NCBI GenBank assembly: GCA_013152475.1
Contig: JAADGH010000195.1
Location: forward strand, 40,939 to 101,890
From: Planctomycetota bacterium
GTDB taxonomy: Bacteria; Planctomycetota; Brocadiia; JAADGH01
Direction of reading: 5' to 3'
Length of the DNA stretch: 60,952 nt
Positions 34,205 to 43,086 of this stretch are shown here, piece after piece. The position numbers and the translations under genes were made by a program. Numbering within the stretch: position 1 is the first letter of the stretch; each line of letters begins with the position of its first letter. The notes below the pieces were generated by a model, which ran no database searches, was not told the DNA's origin, and saw nothing but the letters and a program-made list of their open reading frames with translations.

Positions 34205-35410
34205 TCAAGGATTCGCCCGGAGTTTTTGCCACTCGTCGATCAGGGCGCGAACGTTGGCCCAGGTGCGGTCGTCGTTCTTGGTCACGTTGTCCACCGGCGA
34301 GAGGATAAAACCGCCGCCGGGGGCCAGGACGCGCATGGCCTCGCGCACGGCCTCGCGCACCTCGTCCGGCGTGCCGCGCTCGATGGTGACGAACCCGTTC
34401 ACCCCACCCCACAGCCCGACCTTTCCGCCGAGCTTTTGTTTCGTCAATGCAAAATCCACGCGGGTGTCCTGGACGGGATCGAGGCCGATCAGGACGTCGA
34501 TGCCCGATTCCAGATAGAGATCCAGCAGCGGTGTGTAGGAGCTGGTGGTGATGAGGCCGAGCTTCGCGCCCGCCTCGTGGACCGTCTGCGCGTCGCGCTG
34601 CAGACGCGGCAGGATGAACCGCTCGTAGAGCGACGGCGACCAGAAGTCCGTCGTGGCGTACCACGCCCGGCGAATGAAGAGGTCCACCCCCTCATCAAGG
34701 ACAACCTCCATGCGGCGGCGGTTCCATTCTTCGATGATATCGAAAAGTTCCTCGACAAACTCCGGACGGTCAACGGCCGCGAGGACAAGCTCCTCCATAC
34801 CCGCCAACCAGCAGGCCGTATCGAAGAGCGACCCCCACTCGCCCACGGTGAGCAGGTCGTGCTTTTCGGCCAGGGCCCTGGCCGGCCTGGACGACTCGCG
34901 GAGGGCGGCGATATCGTCGTTGGTGGGCATGGTGAGGAGGAATTTCAACGCGGGCAGGTCATCCGGGCCGGTGATGAGGCGCTTGCGTGCGCGCGGGATC
35001 ACGAAATCGTCGAAGATCGGCACGCGGTCGCCCTGAACCCAGTCCTCGGTCTTGTCCACGGAGGTGCTGAGCGTACCGGCGGGAGTTTTGTATTGGCGAT
35101 GGAGACTCGGGTATCGATCTCCGGGCCTGTCCTCGCGCCATTCGGTGATCTCGACCTCCGGTGCGAAGCGGACGGGCAGGCCGTGTAGGTCGCCCTGCTC
35201 CGTCTTCGACCGATCGCGTTGGGTGTCGCGCACGGGGAAGCCGACGAAGGTATCCAGGCCCAGTTCGATCTGGCGCTCGACGAACTCGAGCTGGTCTTTA
35301 CAGGTTTGTCGTAGTCCGTTGAATATCATGAAGGAGCAGGGGGGGTAATCGGTCTCGCGGCCCTGGATGGCGGCCAACATTCGTTCGCGTGAGGACATTG
35401 CACTGGTCAT
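34205..35410 (-). CDS. Uroporphyrinogen decarboxylase-family protein (MtaA/CmuA-like methyltransferase type)
   Basis: The product is 401 residues. ATG 35410 is preceded by GGAGA. The fold pattern is UroD-like: SSRERMLAAIQGRETDYPPCS at the N-terminus, TVGEWGSLFDTACWLAGMEELVLAAVDRPEFVEELFDIIEEWNRRRMEVVLDEGVDLFIRRAWYATTDFWSPSLYERFILPRLQR, and a C-terminal VGLWGGVNGFVTIERGTPDEVREAVREAMRVLAPGGGFILSPVDNV. Members outside haem synthesis usually transfer methyl groups to corrinoid or coenzyme thiols, or act in sugar- and aromatic-related pathways. Haem-type UroD is less likely given the sequence and lack of hem genes. It is monocistronic, with its own promoter. Confidence 0.82.
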   Translation of the reverse strand: MTSAMSSRERMLAAIQGRETDYPPCSFMIFNGLRQTCKDQLEFVERQIELGLDTFVGFPVRDTQRDRSKTEQGDLHGLPVRFAPEVEITEWREDRPGDRYPSLHRQYKTPAGTLSTSVDKTEDWVQGDRVPIFDDFVIPRARKRLITGPDDLPALKFLLTMPTNDDIAALRESSRPARALAEKHDLLTVGEWGSLFDTACWLAGMEELVLAAVDRPEFVEELFDIIEEWNRRRMEVVLDEGVDLFIRRAWYATTDFWSPSLYERFILPRLQRDAQTVHEAGAKLGLITTSSYTPLLDLYLESGIDVLIGLDPVQDTRVDFALTKQKLGGKVGLWGGVNGFVTIERGTPDEVREAVREAMRVLAPGGGFILSPVDNVTKNDDRTWANVRALIDEWQKLRANP

Positions 35411-35503
35411 GTCTGATTCTCCAAAACAAAGACTACGCCGGTCCTGCGATCTGTTGCAGCCGCCGCCGTGGCGGCGATCATTCGTCTATCGCTGGCCGCC
35501 ATT

Positions 35504-35531
35504 ATTATAGGTATCGTCAGGGAGTGCTCAA
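35504..35531 (-). promoter_or_regulatory. Sigma70-like promoter for the UroD-like gene
   Basis: On the minus strand, TTGAGC (35526-35531), a 16-nt spacer and a perfect TATAAT (35504-35509). The predicted start is near 35498, about 90 nt before the ATG. It is back to back with the promoter of the potassium transport genes. Confidence 0.55.
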
Positions 35532-35541
35532 CGAAAAACGC

Positions 35542-35571
35542 TTGGATGAAACGCCGCTTTCTTTGTATAAT
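35542..35571 (+). promoter_or_regulatory. Sigma70-like promoter for the potassium uptake operon
   Basis: TTGGAT (35542-35547), an 18-nt spacer and a perfect TATAAT (35566-35571). The predicted transcription start is near 35578, about 38 nt before the GTG start codon. Confidence 0.5.
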
Positions 35572-35615
35572 TTTGTTTTCCCGAAGGCGCCCCGTTTCCA
35601 GAAAAGGTACGACCT

Positions 35616-37397
35616 GTGTTCCGAAACCAAAAGGCGACCAAAGAGCGACCTTGGATTCATAGGCTGCGTCCAGTCGGATCGCTGATCATCTTCGCCGCTG
35701 CGGTGTCGGTGGTCGTCGAGTTCGGTTTCTATGTGAACCGCACGACCGTGCTGTGTCTGACGGGGATTCAGATCCTGTCCCTCCTGATCGCTGCGGGCAA
35801 GACGGTGTGCAGCATCCCTGGCCTGCGGTCACGGGCCGAGGGCCCAGGCCATCCGCTTGGCAGACTTGTGGTCCTGCTGTTCTTTCTGGCCTTGGGCGTG
35901 TGTTCGATCTTTGGGGTCGAAGCCAATTTCCTCCCCAGCGTAATCGACACCCTCAAGTTCTGCGTCCTCTACTTCGCCGTCATGGAGCTGTTCCCCGTGA
36001 CGGGCGGCGGCGTCCGGCTGCCCCTTCCGCCCAGGGTGCTGAGCTTTCTATACGGAAGGCCGGCGTTCGCCATCGCCCTGAGCTTTGTTGGGGTGATTCT
36101 CGCCGGGACGGTATTGCTCATGTTCCCCAGGGCGACGGCGGATGGGCAGGGAACACCCTTTGTGGATGCACTGTTCACGGCGACCTCCGCCACGTGTGTA
36201 ACGGGGCTGATCGTGAGGGATACGCCGGAATATTTTTCCCGGTTCGGTCACTGGGTGATCCTTGTCCTGATCCAGATCGGTGGCCTGGGAATCATGACCA
36301 TAACCGCATTTTTTGTGACGGCGGTGGGCCGGCGGATTCGGATGAGCCAGATGCAAGTCGTGCAGGAGGCCATCGACGCGAAATCTTTCGCCGAGGTGCG
36401 CAGCGCGCTGAAGGCCATCATCGTCTCGACATTTGCCATCGAAGCCGTCGGCGCCATCCTGTTGTTCACGCAGTGGAGCCCCGAGCGGCCCTTCATCGAA
36501 AGCCCGCTGTTCTGTTCCTTGTTTCACTCCGTCTCGGCCTTCTGCAATGCGGGTTTCTCTCTCTTTTCCAACAGCCTGATGGATTACTGGCTGAATTTGC
36601 CGATCAATCTGATCATCACCACCCTGATCATCCTCGGGGGCGTGGGATTCACTGTGCTAAGCAATCTCTCCCATCTCTTCTCTACGCGAACACGAAAGAA
36701 GCCCGCGCGACTGAGCCTGCACTCTCGATTCGTCTTGGTAACGACACTCATCCTGATTGTGATCGGAATGGCTATGGTCTTGATGTTTGAGACCACGCAC
36801 GTGCTCCGCGACCTGCCCTGGCGGGACAAGGTACTGTCCGCCTATTTTCAATCCGTAACCACTCGGACCGCTGGGTTCAACACGGTGGACATCTCCGCCC
36901 TGAGTCCTGCCACGCGGTTTGGATTCATGGCCCTCATGTTCATCGGCGGCAGCCCCGGGTCCACGGCCGGCGGGATCAAAACCACGACGTTGGTCCTTCT
37001 GGTCCTGACCATGGTCGCCGCAGCGCGCGGTAAGGACCGCGTCACCTGCGCGGGATTCACCATCCCGACGGAAACCACCTGGCGCGCCGTGGGGATTACC
37101 GTGGTGGCGGTGTTTGCATTGGGGATTTTCATCATACTCCTCCTGCTGCCGATCTCCGTGACCCCCGGCGCTCCGCATACGTCGTTCAGCGACATCATGT
37201 TCGAGGCGTTCTCCGCCTTCGGCACGGTGGGGTTGAGCACGGGTCTGACGCCGCACCTGTCGGCGCTGGGCAAATTGCTCATCAGCCTGCTCATGTTCCT
37301 GGGGCGCGTCGGCCCACTCACACTGGCCATCGTATTTAGTGGCCGTCCCTCGCGGGATTTGGTAAGATACCCCGAAACCCATGTCATGGTCGGTTAG
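35616..37397 (+). CDS. ktrB: TrkH/KtrB-family potassium uptake channel subunit
   Basis: The product is 593 residues from GTG 35616, with AAAGG about 8 nt upstream. It is a K+-selective membrane subunit with four pore-loop repeats: TATSATCVTGLIVRD, HSVSAFCNAGFSLFS, VTTRTAGFNTVDIS and EAFSAFGTVGLSTGL, each holding the selectivity-filter glycine. The N-terminus has about 130 extra residues with four or so helices, longer than standard KtrB/TrkH (about 450-490), a variant also seen in other phyla. The regulator gene starts 14 nt downstream, so the pair forms a Ktr/Trk system driven by Na+ or H+. Confidence 0.92.
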   Translation: MFRNQKATKERPWIHRLRPVGSLIIFAAAVSVVVEFGFYVNRTTVLCLTGIQILSLLIAAGKTVCSIPGLRSRAEGPGHPLGRLVVLLFFLALGVCSIFGVEANFLPSVIDTLKFCVLYFAVMELFPVTGGGVRLPLPPRVLSFLYGRPAFAIALSFVGVILAGTVLLMFPRATADGQGTPFVDALFTATSATCVTGLIVRDTPEYFSRFGHWVILVLIQIGGLGIMTITAFFVTAVGRRIRMSQMQVVQEAIDAKSFAEVRSALKAIIVSTFAIEAVGAILLFTQWSPERPFIESPLFCSLFHSVSAFCNAGFSLFSNSLMDYWLNLPINLIITTLIILGGVGFTVLSNLSHLFSTRTRKKPARLSLHSRFVLVTTLILIVIGMAMVLMFETTHVLRDLPWRDKVLSAYFQSVTTRTAGFNTVDISALSPATRFGFMALMFIGGSPGSTAGGIKTTTLVLLVLTMVAAARGKDRVTCAGFTIPTETTWRAVGITVVAVFALGIFIILLLLPISVTPGAPHTSFSDIMFEAFSAFGTVGLSTGLTPHLSALGKLLISLLMFLGRVGPLTLAIVFSGRPSRDLVRYPETHVMVG

Positions 37398-37411
37398 TCG
37401 GAGCAACACAA

Positions 37412-38083
37412 ATGCGACAGTTCGCAGTTATCGGTCTGGGCCGCTTTGGCTATAAGGTCGCCGCGACGTTGGCTGAGAAAGGCGCAGATGTCCTGGCGGT
37501 TGACGAAAACGAGGAGATCATCCAGAAGATAAGTGACGAGGTGGCGCGGGCCGTCGTGGCCAACAGCACGGATGAGGACGCCCTGCGGGCCTGTGCCGTG
37601 CAGGAAGTCGACGTGGTGGTGGTGGGGATCGGGCAGAGCATCGAATCCAATGTCCTTACCACCGCATTGGTCAAGAAGCTCGGCGTGCCGGAGATTGTCT
37701 CGCGCGCCTCGTCGGAGCTCCACGGACAGATTCTCGATCTCGTGGGCGCAACGCGGGTGGTCTTCCCCGAGCATGACGCCGCCATCCGCGTGGCGAACAG
37801 CATCCGCCTGGAGTCCATCTTCGACCGCATCGAGCTGCCCGGCGGCGTGACGATCGCAGAGATCGACCCCCCGGCCTCCTTCATCGGCAAGACGCTGATG
37901 GAGTTGCAACTTCGCACACGCTACGGCATCAATGTGATCGTGGTCAAACAATCCGCAGACAAGGAGGAAGAGGCCAAGGAAATCCAAATGATGCCCCGAC
38001 CCGACTACGAAATCGAAAAGGGGGACACGCTGCTCGTAGTCGGTGAAACAGAATCCATCGAATCGGTGCACGAATACGAATAA
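37412..38083 (+). CDS. ktrA: KtrA/TrkA-family potassium channel regulatory subunit (RCK domains)
   Basis: The product is 223 residues, the single-unit KtrA length. RCK_N begins with the nucleotide-binding loop VIGLGRFGYKVA and the acidic end of strand 2 (VLAVDEN), and an RCK_C follows (about 135-220; IAEIDPPASFIGKTLMELQLRTRYGINVIVVK, EKGDTLLVVGE). A ring of these subunits binds ATP/ADP or NAD(H) and gates the KtrB pore. It pairs with the gene 14 nt upstream. Rhamnulokinase follows after 27 nt on the same strand, possibly by read-through. Confidence 0.92.
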   Translation: MRQFAVIGLGRFGYKVAATLAEKGADVLAVDENEEIIQKISDEVARAVVANSTDEDALRACAVQEVDVVVVGIGQSIESNVLTTALVKKLGVPEIVSRASSELHGQILDLVGATRVVFPEHDAAIRVANSIRLESIFDRIELPGGVTIAEIDPPASFIGKTLMELQLRTRYGINVIVVKQSADKEEEAKEIQMMPRPDYEIEKGDTLLVVGETESIESVHEYE

Positions 38084-38110
38084 TCGTTCGGATGACGGGA
38101 GGGAATGCCC

Positions 38111-39607
38111 ATGAGCAAGACAGCGCGCTTCCTGGCAATCGACTTCGGCGCGGAGAGCGGGAGAGGTGTGATAGGTGCATTCGATGGGGAGAAACTCTTT
38201 CTCGAGGAAATCCACCGCTTTCCCAATGGGCCTGTTCGTGTCGGAGATAGTCTGCACTGGGACGTGCTTCGGCTTTATCGGGAGATGGTGAACGCCATCG
38301 GCATCTATGCCGCCAAGTACGGCTCCGACCTCGAAGGCATCGGTGTGGATACATGGGGCGTGGACTTTGGCCTGCTCGGGAAGGGCGATAGCCTGATCGG
38401 TAATCCTTATCATTATCGTGACAGCCGCGTGGACGGCATGATGGAGAAGGCGTTCCGGAAGATCTCAAAGAAGGCCATCTTCGAAAACTCCGGCATCCAG
38501 TTCATCAAGCTGAACACGATCTACCAGCTCTTCTCCATGGTCGTGGACAAGTCGCCGCTGCTCGACATCGCCGAGACGCTGCTGCTCATGCCGGACCTGT
38601 TCAACTTCCTCCTCACGGGCCGGAAGGTTTCCGAGTTCAGCATCGCAACGACGACGCAGTTCTACGATCCCATCAAGAGGGCGTGGTCGAAAACGATCTT
38701 CAAGAAACTCGGCCTGCCGCTGGACATCATGACGAAGCAGATCGTCCAACCAGGCTCGGTCATCGGCCCGCTGCGGCCGTGGATTGCCGAGGAAGCAGGG
38801 CTGAAGAAGGTAAGCGTCATCACCCCCGGCGGCCACGACACCGCCTGCGCCGTGGGCGCGGTGCCCATGGAGACGAGCAAGTGCGCCTACATCAGCTCCG
38901 GCACGTGGTCGCTCATGGGCGCAGAGATCAAGAAGGCGATCATCACGCCGCAGGCCCTGGAATACAACTTCACGAATGAAGGCGGCGTGGGTCGCACATA
39001 CCGTTTCCTCAAGAACATCATGGGCCTCTGGCTCGTGCAGGAGTGTCGCCGCGTCTGGGCCGGGAAGGGCAAGCCGCTGCCCTACTCGAAGATCGCCGCC
39101 ATGGCGAAGAAGGCGAAGCCCTTTGGGCCGATCATCGAGCCGGACTATGAGGCGTTTATGGGCATCGGCGATATGCCAAAGATGATCAGCGCGTTCTGCA
39201 GGAAGACCGGCCAGAAGCCGCCGAAGGACAAGGGCGCGATGATCCGGTGCGCGCTGGAAAGCCTGGCGATGAAGTATCGCTGGACGCTGGAGAAGCTCGA
39301 GGAGATCCAGGGCCACAAGTGCGAGGTGGTCCACATCGTCGGCGGCGGCACGCAGAACAAGCTGCTCTGCCAGCTCACGGCCGACTGCACCGGCCTGCCC
39401 GTCGTCGCCGGCCCCATCGAAGCCACGGCCATCGGCAACGTCATGATGCAGGCCGTCGCGCGCAGGCACGTCGCCAACATCGCCGAGGCCCGCGAGGTCA
39501 TCCGCAACTCCTTCCCCGTCATCACCTACAAGCCGAAAAAGACCACCGCCTGGGACGATGCCTACGAGAAATACCTCGGCATCGTGGAGAAGGCGAAGGC
39601 CCTGTGA
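38111..39607 (+). CDS. rhaB: Rhamnulokinase (FGGY family)
   Basis: The product is 498 residues. Of two adjacent ATGs, 38111 is preferred because GGAGG ends 8 nt upstream; 38105 is too close. Signatures fit RhaB: IDFGAESGRGVIG (phosphate loop), IGVDTWGVDFGLL, HDTACAVGAVP, ISSGTWSLMGAEI and a C-terminal IVGGGTQNKLLCQLTADCTGLPVVAGPIEATAIGN. It phosphorylates L-rhamnulose to the 1-phosphate in rhamnose breakdown. No rhaA, rhaD or regulator is beside it in the window, so it may act on a related ketose. The hairpin at 39633-39656 probably ends the transcript. Confidence 0.9.
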   Translation: MSKTARFLAIDFGAESGRGVIGAFDGEKLFLEEIHRFPNGPVRVGDSLHWDVLRLYREMVNAIGIYAAKYGSDLEGIGVDTWGVDFGLLGKGDSLIGNPYHYRDSRVDGMMEKAFRKISKKAIFENSGIQFIKLNTIYQLFSMVVDKSPLLDIAETLLLMPDLFNFLLTGRKVSEFSIATTTQFYDPIKRAWSKTIFKKLGLPLDIMTKQIVQPGSVIGPLRPWIAEEAGLKKVSVITPGGHDTACAVGAVPMETSKCAYISSGTWSLMGAEIKKAIITPQALEYNFTNEGGVGRTYRFLKNIMGLWLVQECRRVWAGKGKPLPYSKIAAMAKKAKPFGPIIEPDYEAFMGIGDMPKMISAFCRKTGQKPPKDKGAMIRCALESLAMKYRWTLEKLEEIQGHKCEVVHIVGGGTQNKLLCQLTADCTGLPVVAGPIEATAIGNVMMQAVARRHVANIAEAREVIRNSFPVITYKPKKTTAWDDAYEKYLGIVEKAKAL

Positions 39608-39632
39608 GACATTAGACGGGAAGCTTGTGTGC

Positions 39633-39656
39633 CACGCTCAAACTCGTTTGAGCGTG
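39633..39656 (+). terminator. Probable intrinsic terminator after rhamnulokinase
   Basis: A perfect 10-bp stem (CACGCTCAAA and its complement) has a 4-nt CTCG loop. It is followed by TCTTTC, a weak U-tract. Confidence 0.6.
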
Positions 39657-39717
39657 TCTTTCGGAAGCGGGGGAACGTCCATGGAACGTCGAGATGTCTG
39701 AAGGAGGAGAACCGCGA

Positions 39718-40200
39718 ATGCTCAACCCGCGGCCCACCATCGCTGTTGCCATGCTTTCTATTTTCTTCACCGGCCAACTGGCCCAAGCGTAAGAGACGCC
39801 CACCGTCGACCGCGACTACACACCCGTCGTCGTCCGCTTCGTCGAGACATTGATGGAGAAAGGGATGGATCGGTATGGGACGGTGCACTCGCCGATGTTC
39901 GCCGCTGAAGACGCTGTCCATGCCGCCGGAATCACCCATCGTCCCGCACGCCCGCGCATTCGCAAGAGCAATCGATGCTGCCGTGGGTGCCCCCCCTGCA
40001 TCGATCGCTGGCGGTCCGACTCATGTCCGCTGCACGAGCGACCCGAAGTGCCGGGCAGCGGCGGGGGACTATCTGCGCTGGTTTCTGGAGCACTGCCCCG
40101 GGCCGATGCAACCTGCCGGTCGACATCCGTTTCCGGAACGAATTGAGCGTCGGTTCCTATCCCGACCATGCGGCCAAGGCAACGATCGACGAGGCCTGGG
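39718..40200 (+). pseudogene. Decayed gene for a secreted protein
   Basis: ATG 39718 has a perfect AAGGAGGAG ribosome site and opens a clean signal peptide (MLNPRPTIAVAMLSIFFTGQLAQA), but TAA at 39790 stops it exactly at the predicted cleavage point. The same frame continues with plausible protein (YTPVVVRFVETLMEKGMDRYGTVHSPMF), then similarity moves to a second frame (DPKCRAAAGDYLRWFLEHC, about 40030-40100) and a third (NELSVGSYPDHAAKATIDEAWVIG, about 40135-40200). I recognise the pattern from large exported planctomycete proteins of unknown or lyase-like function that read 'RFxETLLExGxDRYG...' and 'YLRWFLEHC', but from memory only. One stop and at least two frameshifts make it non-functional; the rest of the gene is gone. 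Confidence 0.65.
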
Positions 40201-41604
40201 TCATCGGGGTTCATCTCTGCGAATATAGAGCAGAGCGGGTCCCCAGAACGGCGCGGAGAGCATCCGTTCTGCGCCCGCCTCGACGGGGAAGGCGCCCTCG
40301 CTCATTCCTGTCGTTGGATCATACCATTCGGCGGTCAGTGCGCCGACGGCGTTCGTGAGGTCGACGGAAACGTCGCCGCCGTCGGGCAAGTAGACAAGGT
40401 ATTCGATGCCCGGTTGAGCCAGGCAGTAGCCGGTCGACGCGAGCGCCGGACGCGGCGTCATGGCGGCCAGGTTCACGCGCCGGGACCACGCCAATGCCTG
40501 CCCCATGGCTCGTCGCGTCACATCCCATCCGGGATCGGGTTTGGGCGGGGACCCGATGCGATAGTCCCTGTACCCGTCCATCAGGATGAAGTGGCAGCCG
40601 CGCAGGAAGCTTTTCCACACCCATTGCGGATCGTGGTGGAACGCGCGGATATGATCTGTGTCCACGATGACAATCTTTCTCCCGTCGGCGACGGGCGGGT
40701 CGTCAAGATAGGTCTTGTTGATGGGTGATATCCAGTCGGCCGGACTGGCGAAGAGGGCTGCGTTCTTGATCGGCGCCCCCGTCATGCCAATAACGTGCCG
40801 CTTCGGCTTATTCTTCTCGTAGTCGCGGATGAAACGGATCATGTGGTACTGCCACTCGATCGACGACTCGTGCAGCTCGTTGCCGATCTCCCAGAGAACG
40901 TTGTCGAGATCGTTCAGTGTGTCGATCACGCGGCGGACGTAATTCTCCTGGATGCGAGTGATGTCGGGCACGGTTAGCGTGTGTGTCTCGCGTCCGGTAT
41001 CCCCGCCGGACGGGTCGCCGTCGATGCCGTTGATGTTGTTGGCCTTGTTGTAGGGGTTGCCGTGCCATTGGTTCCCGCCGCCGGCAATGCCCTTCTTCTG
41101 GACGCTGAACCCCTGGAAGAACATGACGCCGACATACAGGCCGCGTTCGTGGGCCATCTCCACGCGCTTGCGGAGTCGATGGAAGAATTCGTCGTTGAAC
41201 TTCGTCAGGTCGAACTTCGGCTTCCCGTCCAGGGCGGTTCCCGGCCCGGTCCTCAGGAAGGGCAGAGGCTGGTACCGCACAGGCACGTCAGCCTTGGCGA
41301 ACTGCATCCACTGCGCGTGTTCCCAGACCCAGAGACGGATGAAGTTGTGGCCGTGTTTTTGCAGGAAATCAAGATAGCCGGGGTAGTCGAAGTCCGGCGT
41401 CTGCCCCTCGATCCCGCGCTCCTGCAATACGGCCCACGTGTGGGAGCCGGTCAGGTAGACCGCCTTCCCGCTGCCGTCGCTGAAGTAGCGTGGGTTGTCA
41501 GGATGCACGGATAGGGGGCCGGCCGCTTGGACAGACAGCAGGGCTCCCAAGCAGATCAGGCAGAGCAGACTACCCACAATCGCCATGGACCCGGCAACAA
41601 GCAT
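40201..41604 (-). CDS. Secreted glycosidase-like TIM-barrel protein (DUF4038/GH140-like)
   Basis: The product is 467 residues. ATG 41604 follows AGGAA and leads a signal peptide (VGSLLCLICLGALLSVQA). The start of the mature protein, SVHPDNPRYFSDGSGKAVYLTGSHTWAVLQERG, is typical of DUF4038/apiosidase-type GH140 barrels, followed by DFLQKHGHNFIRLWVWEHAQW. The acid/base candidate is the glutamate in NVLWEIGNELHE; the second carboxylate is not identified. The C-terminal roughly 90 residues (GYCLAQPGIEYLVYLPDGGDVSVDLTNAVGALTAEWYDPTTG) match the 'collagen-binding'-like sandwich that usually accompanies them. It probably cleaves plant-type side-chain glycans. It is the last gene of the minus-strand run beginning at 46410. 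Confidence 0.8.
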   Translation of the reverse strand: MLVAGSMAIVGSLLCLICLGALLSVQAAGPLSVHPDNPRYFSDGSGKAVYLTGSHTWAVLQERGIEGQTPDFDYPGYLDFLQKHGHNFIRLWVWEHAQWMQFAKADVPVRYQPLPFLRTGPGTALDGKPKFDLTKFNDEFFHRLRKRVEMAHERGLYVGVMFFQGFSVQKKGIAGGGNQWHGNPYNKANNINGIDGDPSGGDTGRETHTLTVPDITRIQENYVRRVIDTLNDLDNVLWEIGNELHESSIEWQYHMIRFIRDYEKNKPKRHVIGMTGAPIKNAALFASPADWISPINKTYLDDPPVADGRKIVIVDTDHIRAFHHDPQWVWKSFLRGCHFILMDGYRDYRIGSPPKPDPGWDVTRRAMGQALAWSRRVNLAAMTPRPALASTGYCLAQPGIEYLVYLPDGGDVSVDLTNAVGALTAEWYDPTTGMSEGAFPVEAGAERMLSAPFWGPALLYIRRDEPR

Positions 41605-41675
41605 TGCTCAGATTCCTACGGAATGGGGAGGGACCGGAGTCCCTTCCCGCACATTTTTTGTTAGACTGCAATCCC

Positions 41676-42962
41676 TCAATCCCGCGGCACTTCGTCTGCG
41701 TGGGTGGCGACCTTGACGTAGGCCTTTGCCTGCTCCCGGATGATCTTCGGGCGGTACTTTTTGAACCAGGGGATCGACATGCACCGCTTCACACTGGCCT
41801 CCGTCACGGGCAGGCTGCCCTCCGGCTGGCGGACGTCGCGCTTGCTGTAGGCGATGCGCGTCGGTTTGCCCTCGTTGTAGATGTCCGCCTCGTTCAGGAC
41901 CGGGTGCAGGTGCATAAGCAAATTCGCGCCGGGGCCGCACACCGCCGCGCCCTCGGCCCGCACGGCGCGGGCAAAGTGGCCGATGTCCAGGCCGCCCAGC
42001 TCCTCGGGGTAGTACATCGCATGGGCGGCGTACCACCCGCCGCAGGTGCTGCCGGACTTCTTCGGCGGCCGATGCCCGCGTAGGCCGGGGGCCTCCTCGA
42101 TGAGATCGCAGAAGAGATCCATCGCTCTCTGTATCTCCTTCATGCGCTTCTTGTAATGCTTGAGCTGCACGCGACCCACGGCCGACGAAGTCTGCTGCAT
42201 CCGGTTCTTCACGCCGCCCAGCGGCAGGCCGACGAATGGCTTGAGGTCGGGCAGCGTGATCTCCCCCCTCGTGCGGCCGTAGTGTCCGAAGGCCAGGGCG
42301 CGCTCGAAGATTTCCCTGTCGTTCGTGATGAGCATGCCGCCCTCGCCGCAGGGCAGGGACTTCCCGGACATGATGGACATGGCGCCGACGTGACCGATGG
42401 TGCCGACCAGCTTGCCTTTGTACAACCCGCCGTGCGCATGGGATACGTCCTCGATCACTTTGAGCTTGTGCTTTCTCGCGATCTTCATGATCGGGTCCAT
42501 GTCGCAGGGATAGCCGGCGTAGTGGACGCACATGATGGCCTTCGTACGCTTGGTGATGCGCTTCTCGATGTCCTTCGGGTCGATGGTCAGGTTGTCCTTG
42601 CACAGCTCGGCGTAGATGATGGTCGAGCGCAGGAGCATTGCAGGCAGGGCCGAGGCCCAGTAGGTCATGCTCGGGCAGATGAGCTCGTCGCCCTTGCCCA
42701 GTTTGCAGCCGAACATGGCGCCGATGATGGCGTTGGTTCCCGTGTTGTGGGCCAGGCAGTACTTGACCCCATGCCACTTGGCGAACTCTTTCTCGAACTC
42801 CTTCGTGACATCGGTGCCGGACATGGCGCCGGCGCGCAGCACCTCCAGGCAGGCCTTCTCATCCTCCTTGGTGATGATGGGCCATTTGAAGATGTCGCCG
42901 GTCGGGGTCTTCACCGCCTTGGGTCCGCCATTGATTGCCAACACGCTCTTCCGAGAAGCCAT
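41676..42962 (-). CDS. DegT/DnrJ/EryC1 (SMAT) family PLP aminotransferase, copy 1
   Basis: The product is 428 residues. ATG 42962 lies about 10 nt after AGGAG; the longer frame to 43223 overlaps the neighbouring gene and is rejected. Catalytic features are present: the PLP-ring aspartate D172 in VIEDVSHAHGG and the Schiff-base lysine K201 in SIMSGKSLPCGEGG. Such enzymes aminate keto-sugars in antibiotic and surface-sugar synthesis or act as 3,5-epimerase-like dehydratases. No sugar-nucleotide genes are adjacent; the neighbours are a BNR lipoprotein and a glycosidase, so a role in catabolism or glycan modification is possible. It is similar in layout to the copy at 55172. Confidence 0.9.
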   Translation of the reverse strand: MASRKSVLAINGGPKAVKTPTGDIFKWPIITKEDEKACLEVLRAGAMSGTDVTKEFEKEFAKWHGVKYCLAHNTGTNAIIGAMFGCKLGKGDELICPSMTYWASALPAMLLRSTIIYAELCKDNLTIDPKDIEKRITKRTKAIMCVHYAGYPCDMDPIMKIARKHKLKVIEDVSHAHGGLYKGKLVGTIGHVGAMSIMSGKSLPCGEGGMLITNDREIFERALAFGHYGRTRGEITLPDLKPFVGLPLGGVKNRMQQTSSAVGRVQLKHYKKRMKEIQRAMDLFCDLIEEAPGLRGHRPPKKSGSTCGGWYAAHAMYYPEELGGLDIGHFARAVRAEGAAVCGPGANLLMHLHPVLNEADIYNEGKPTRIAYSKRDVRQPEGSLPVTEASVKRCMSIPWFKKYRPKIIREQAKAYVKVATHADEVPRD

Positions 42963-43086
42963 TTCCGAATCTCCTAAGATCGAGAACTTCCTCACGAGAC
43001 CCCAATATGTTACCCTTTTCCGGGCAAAGTCCAACACTTTTCCGCAGCGCAGAGGGATTTTTCCGGTATGTGTTCGGGGGGCAGGA

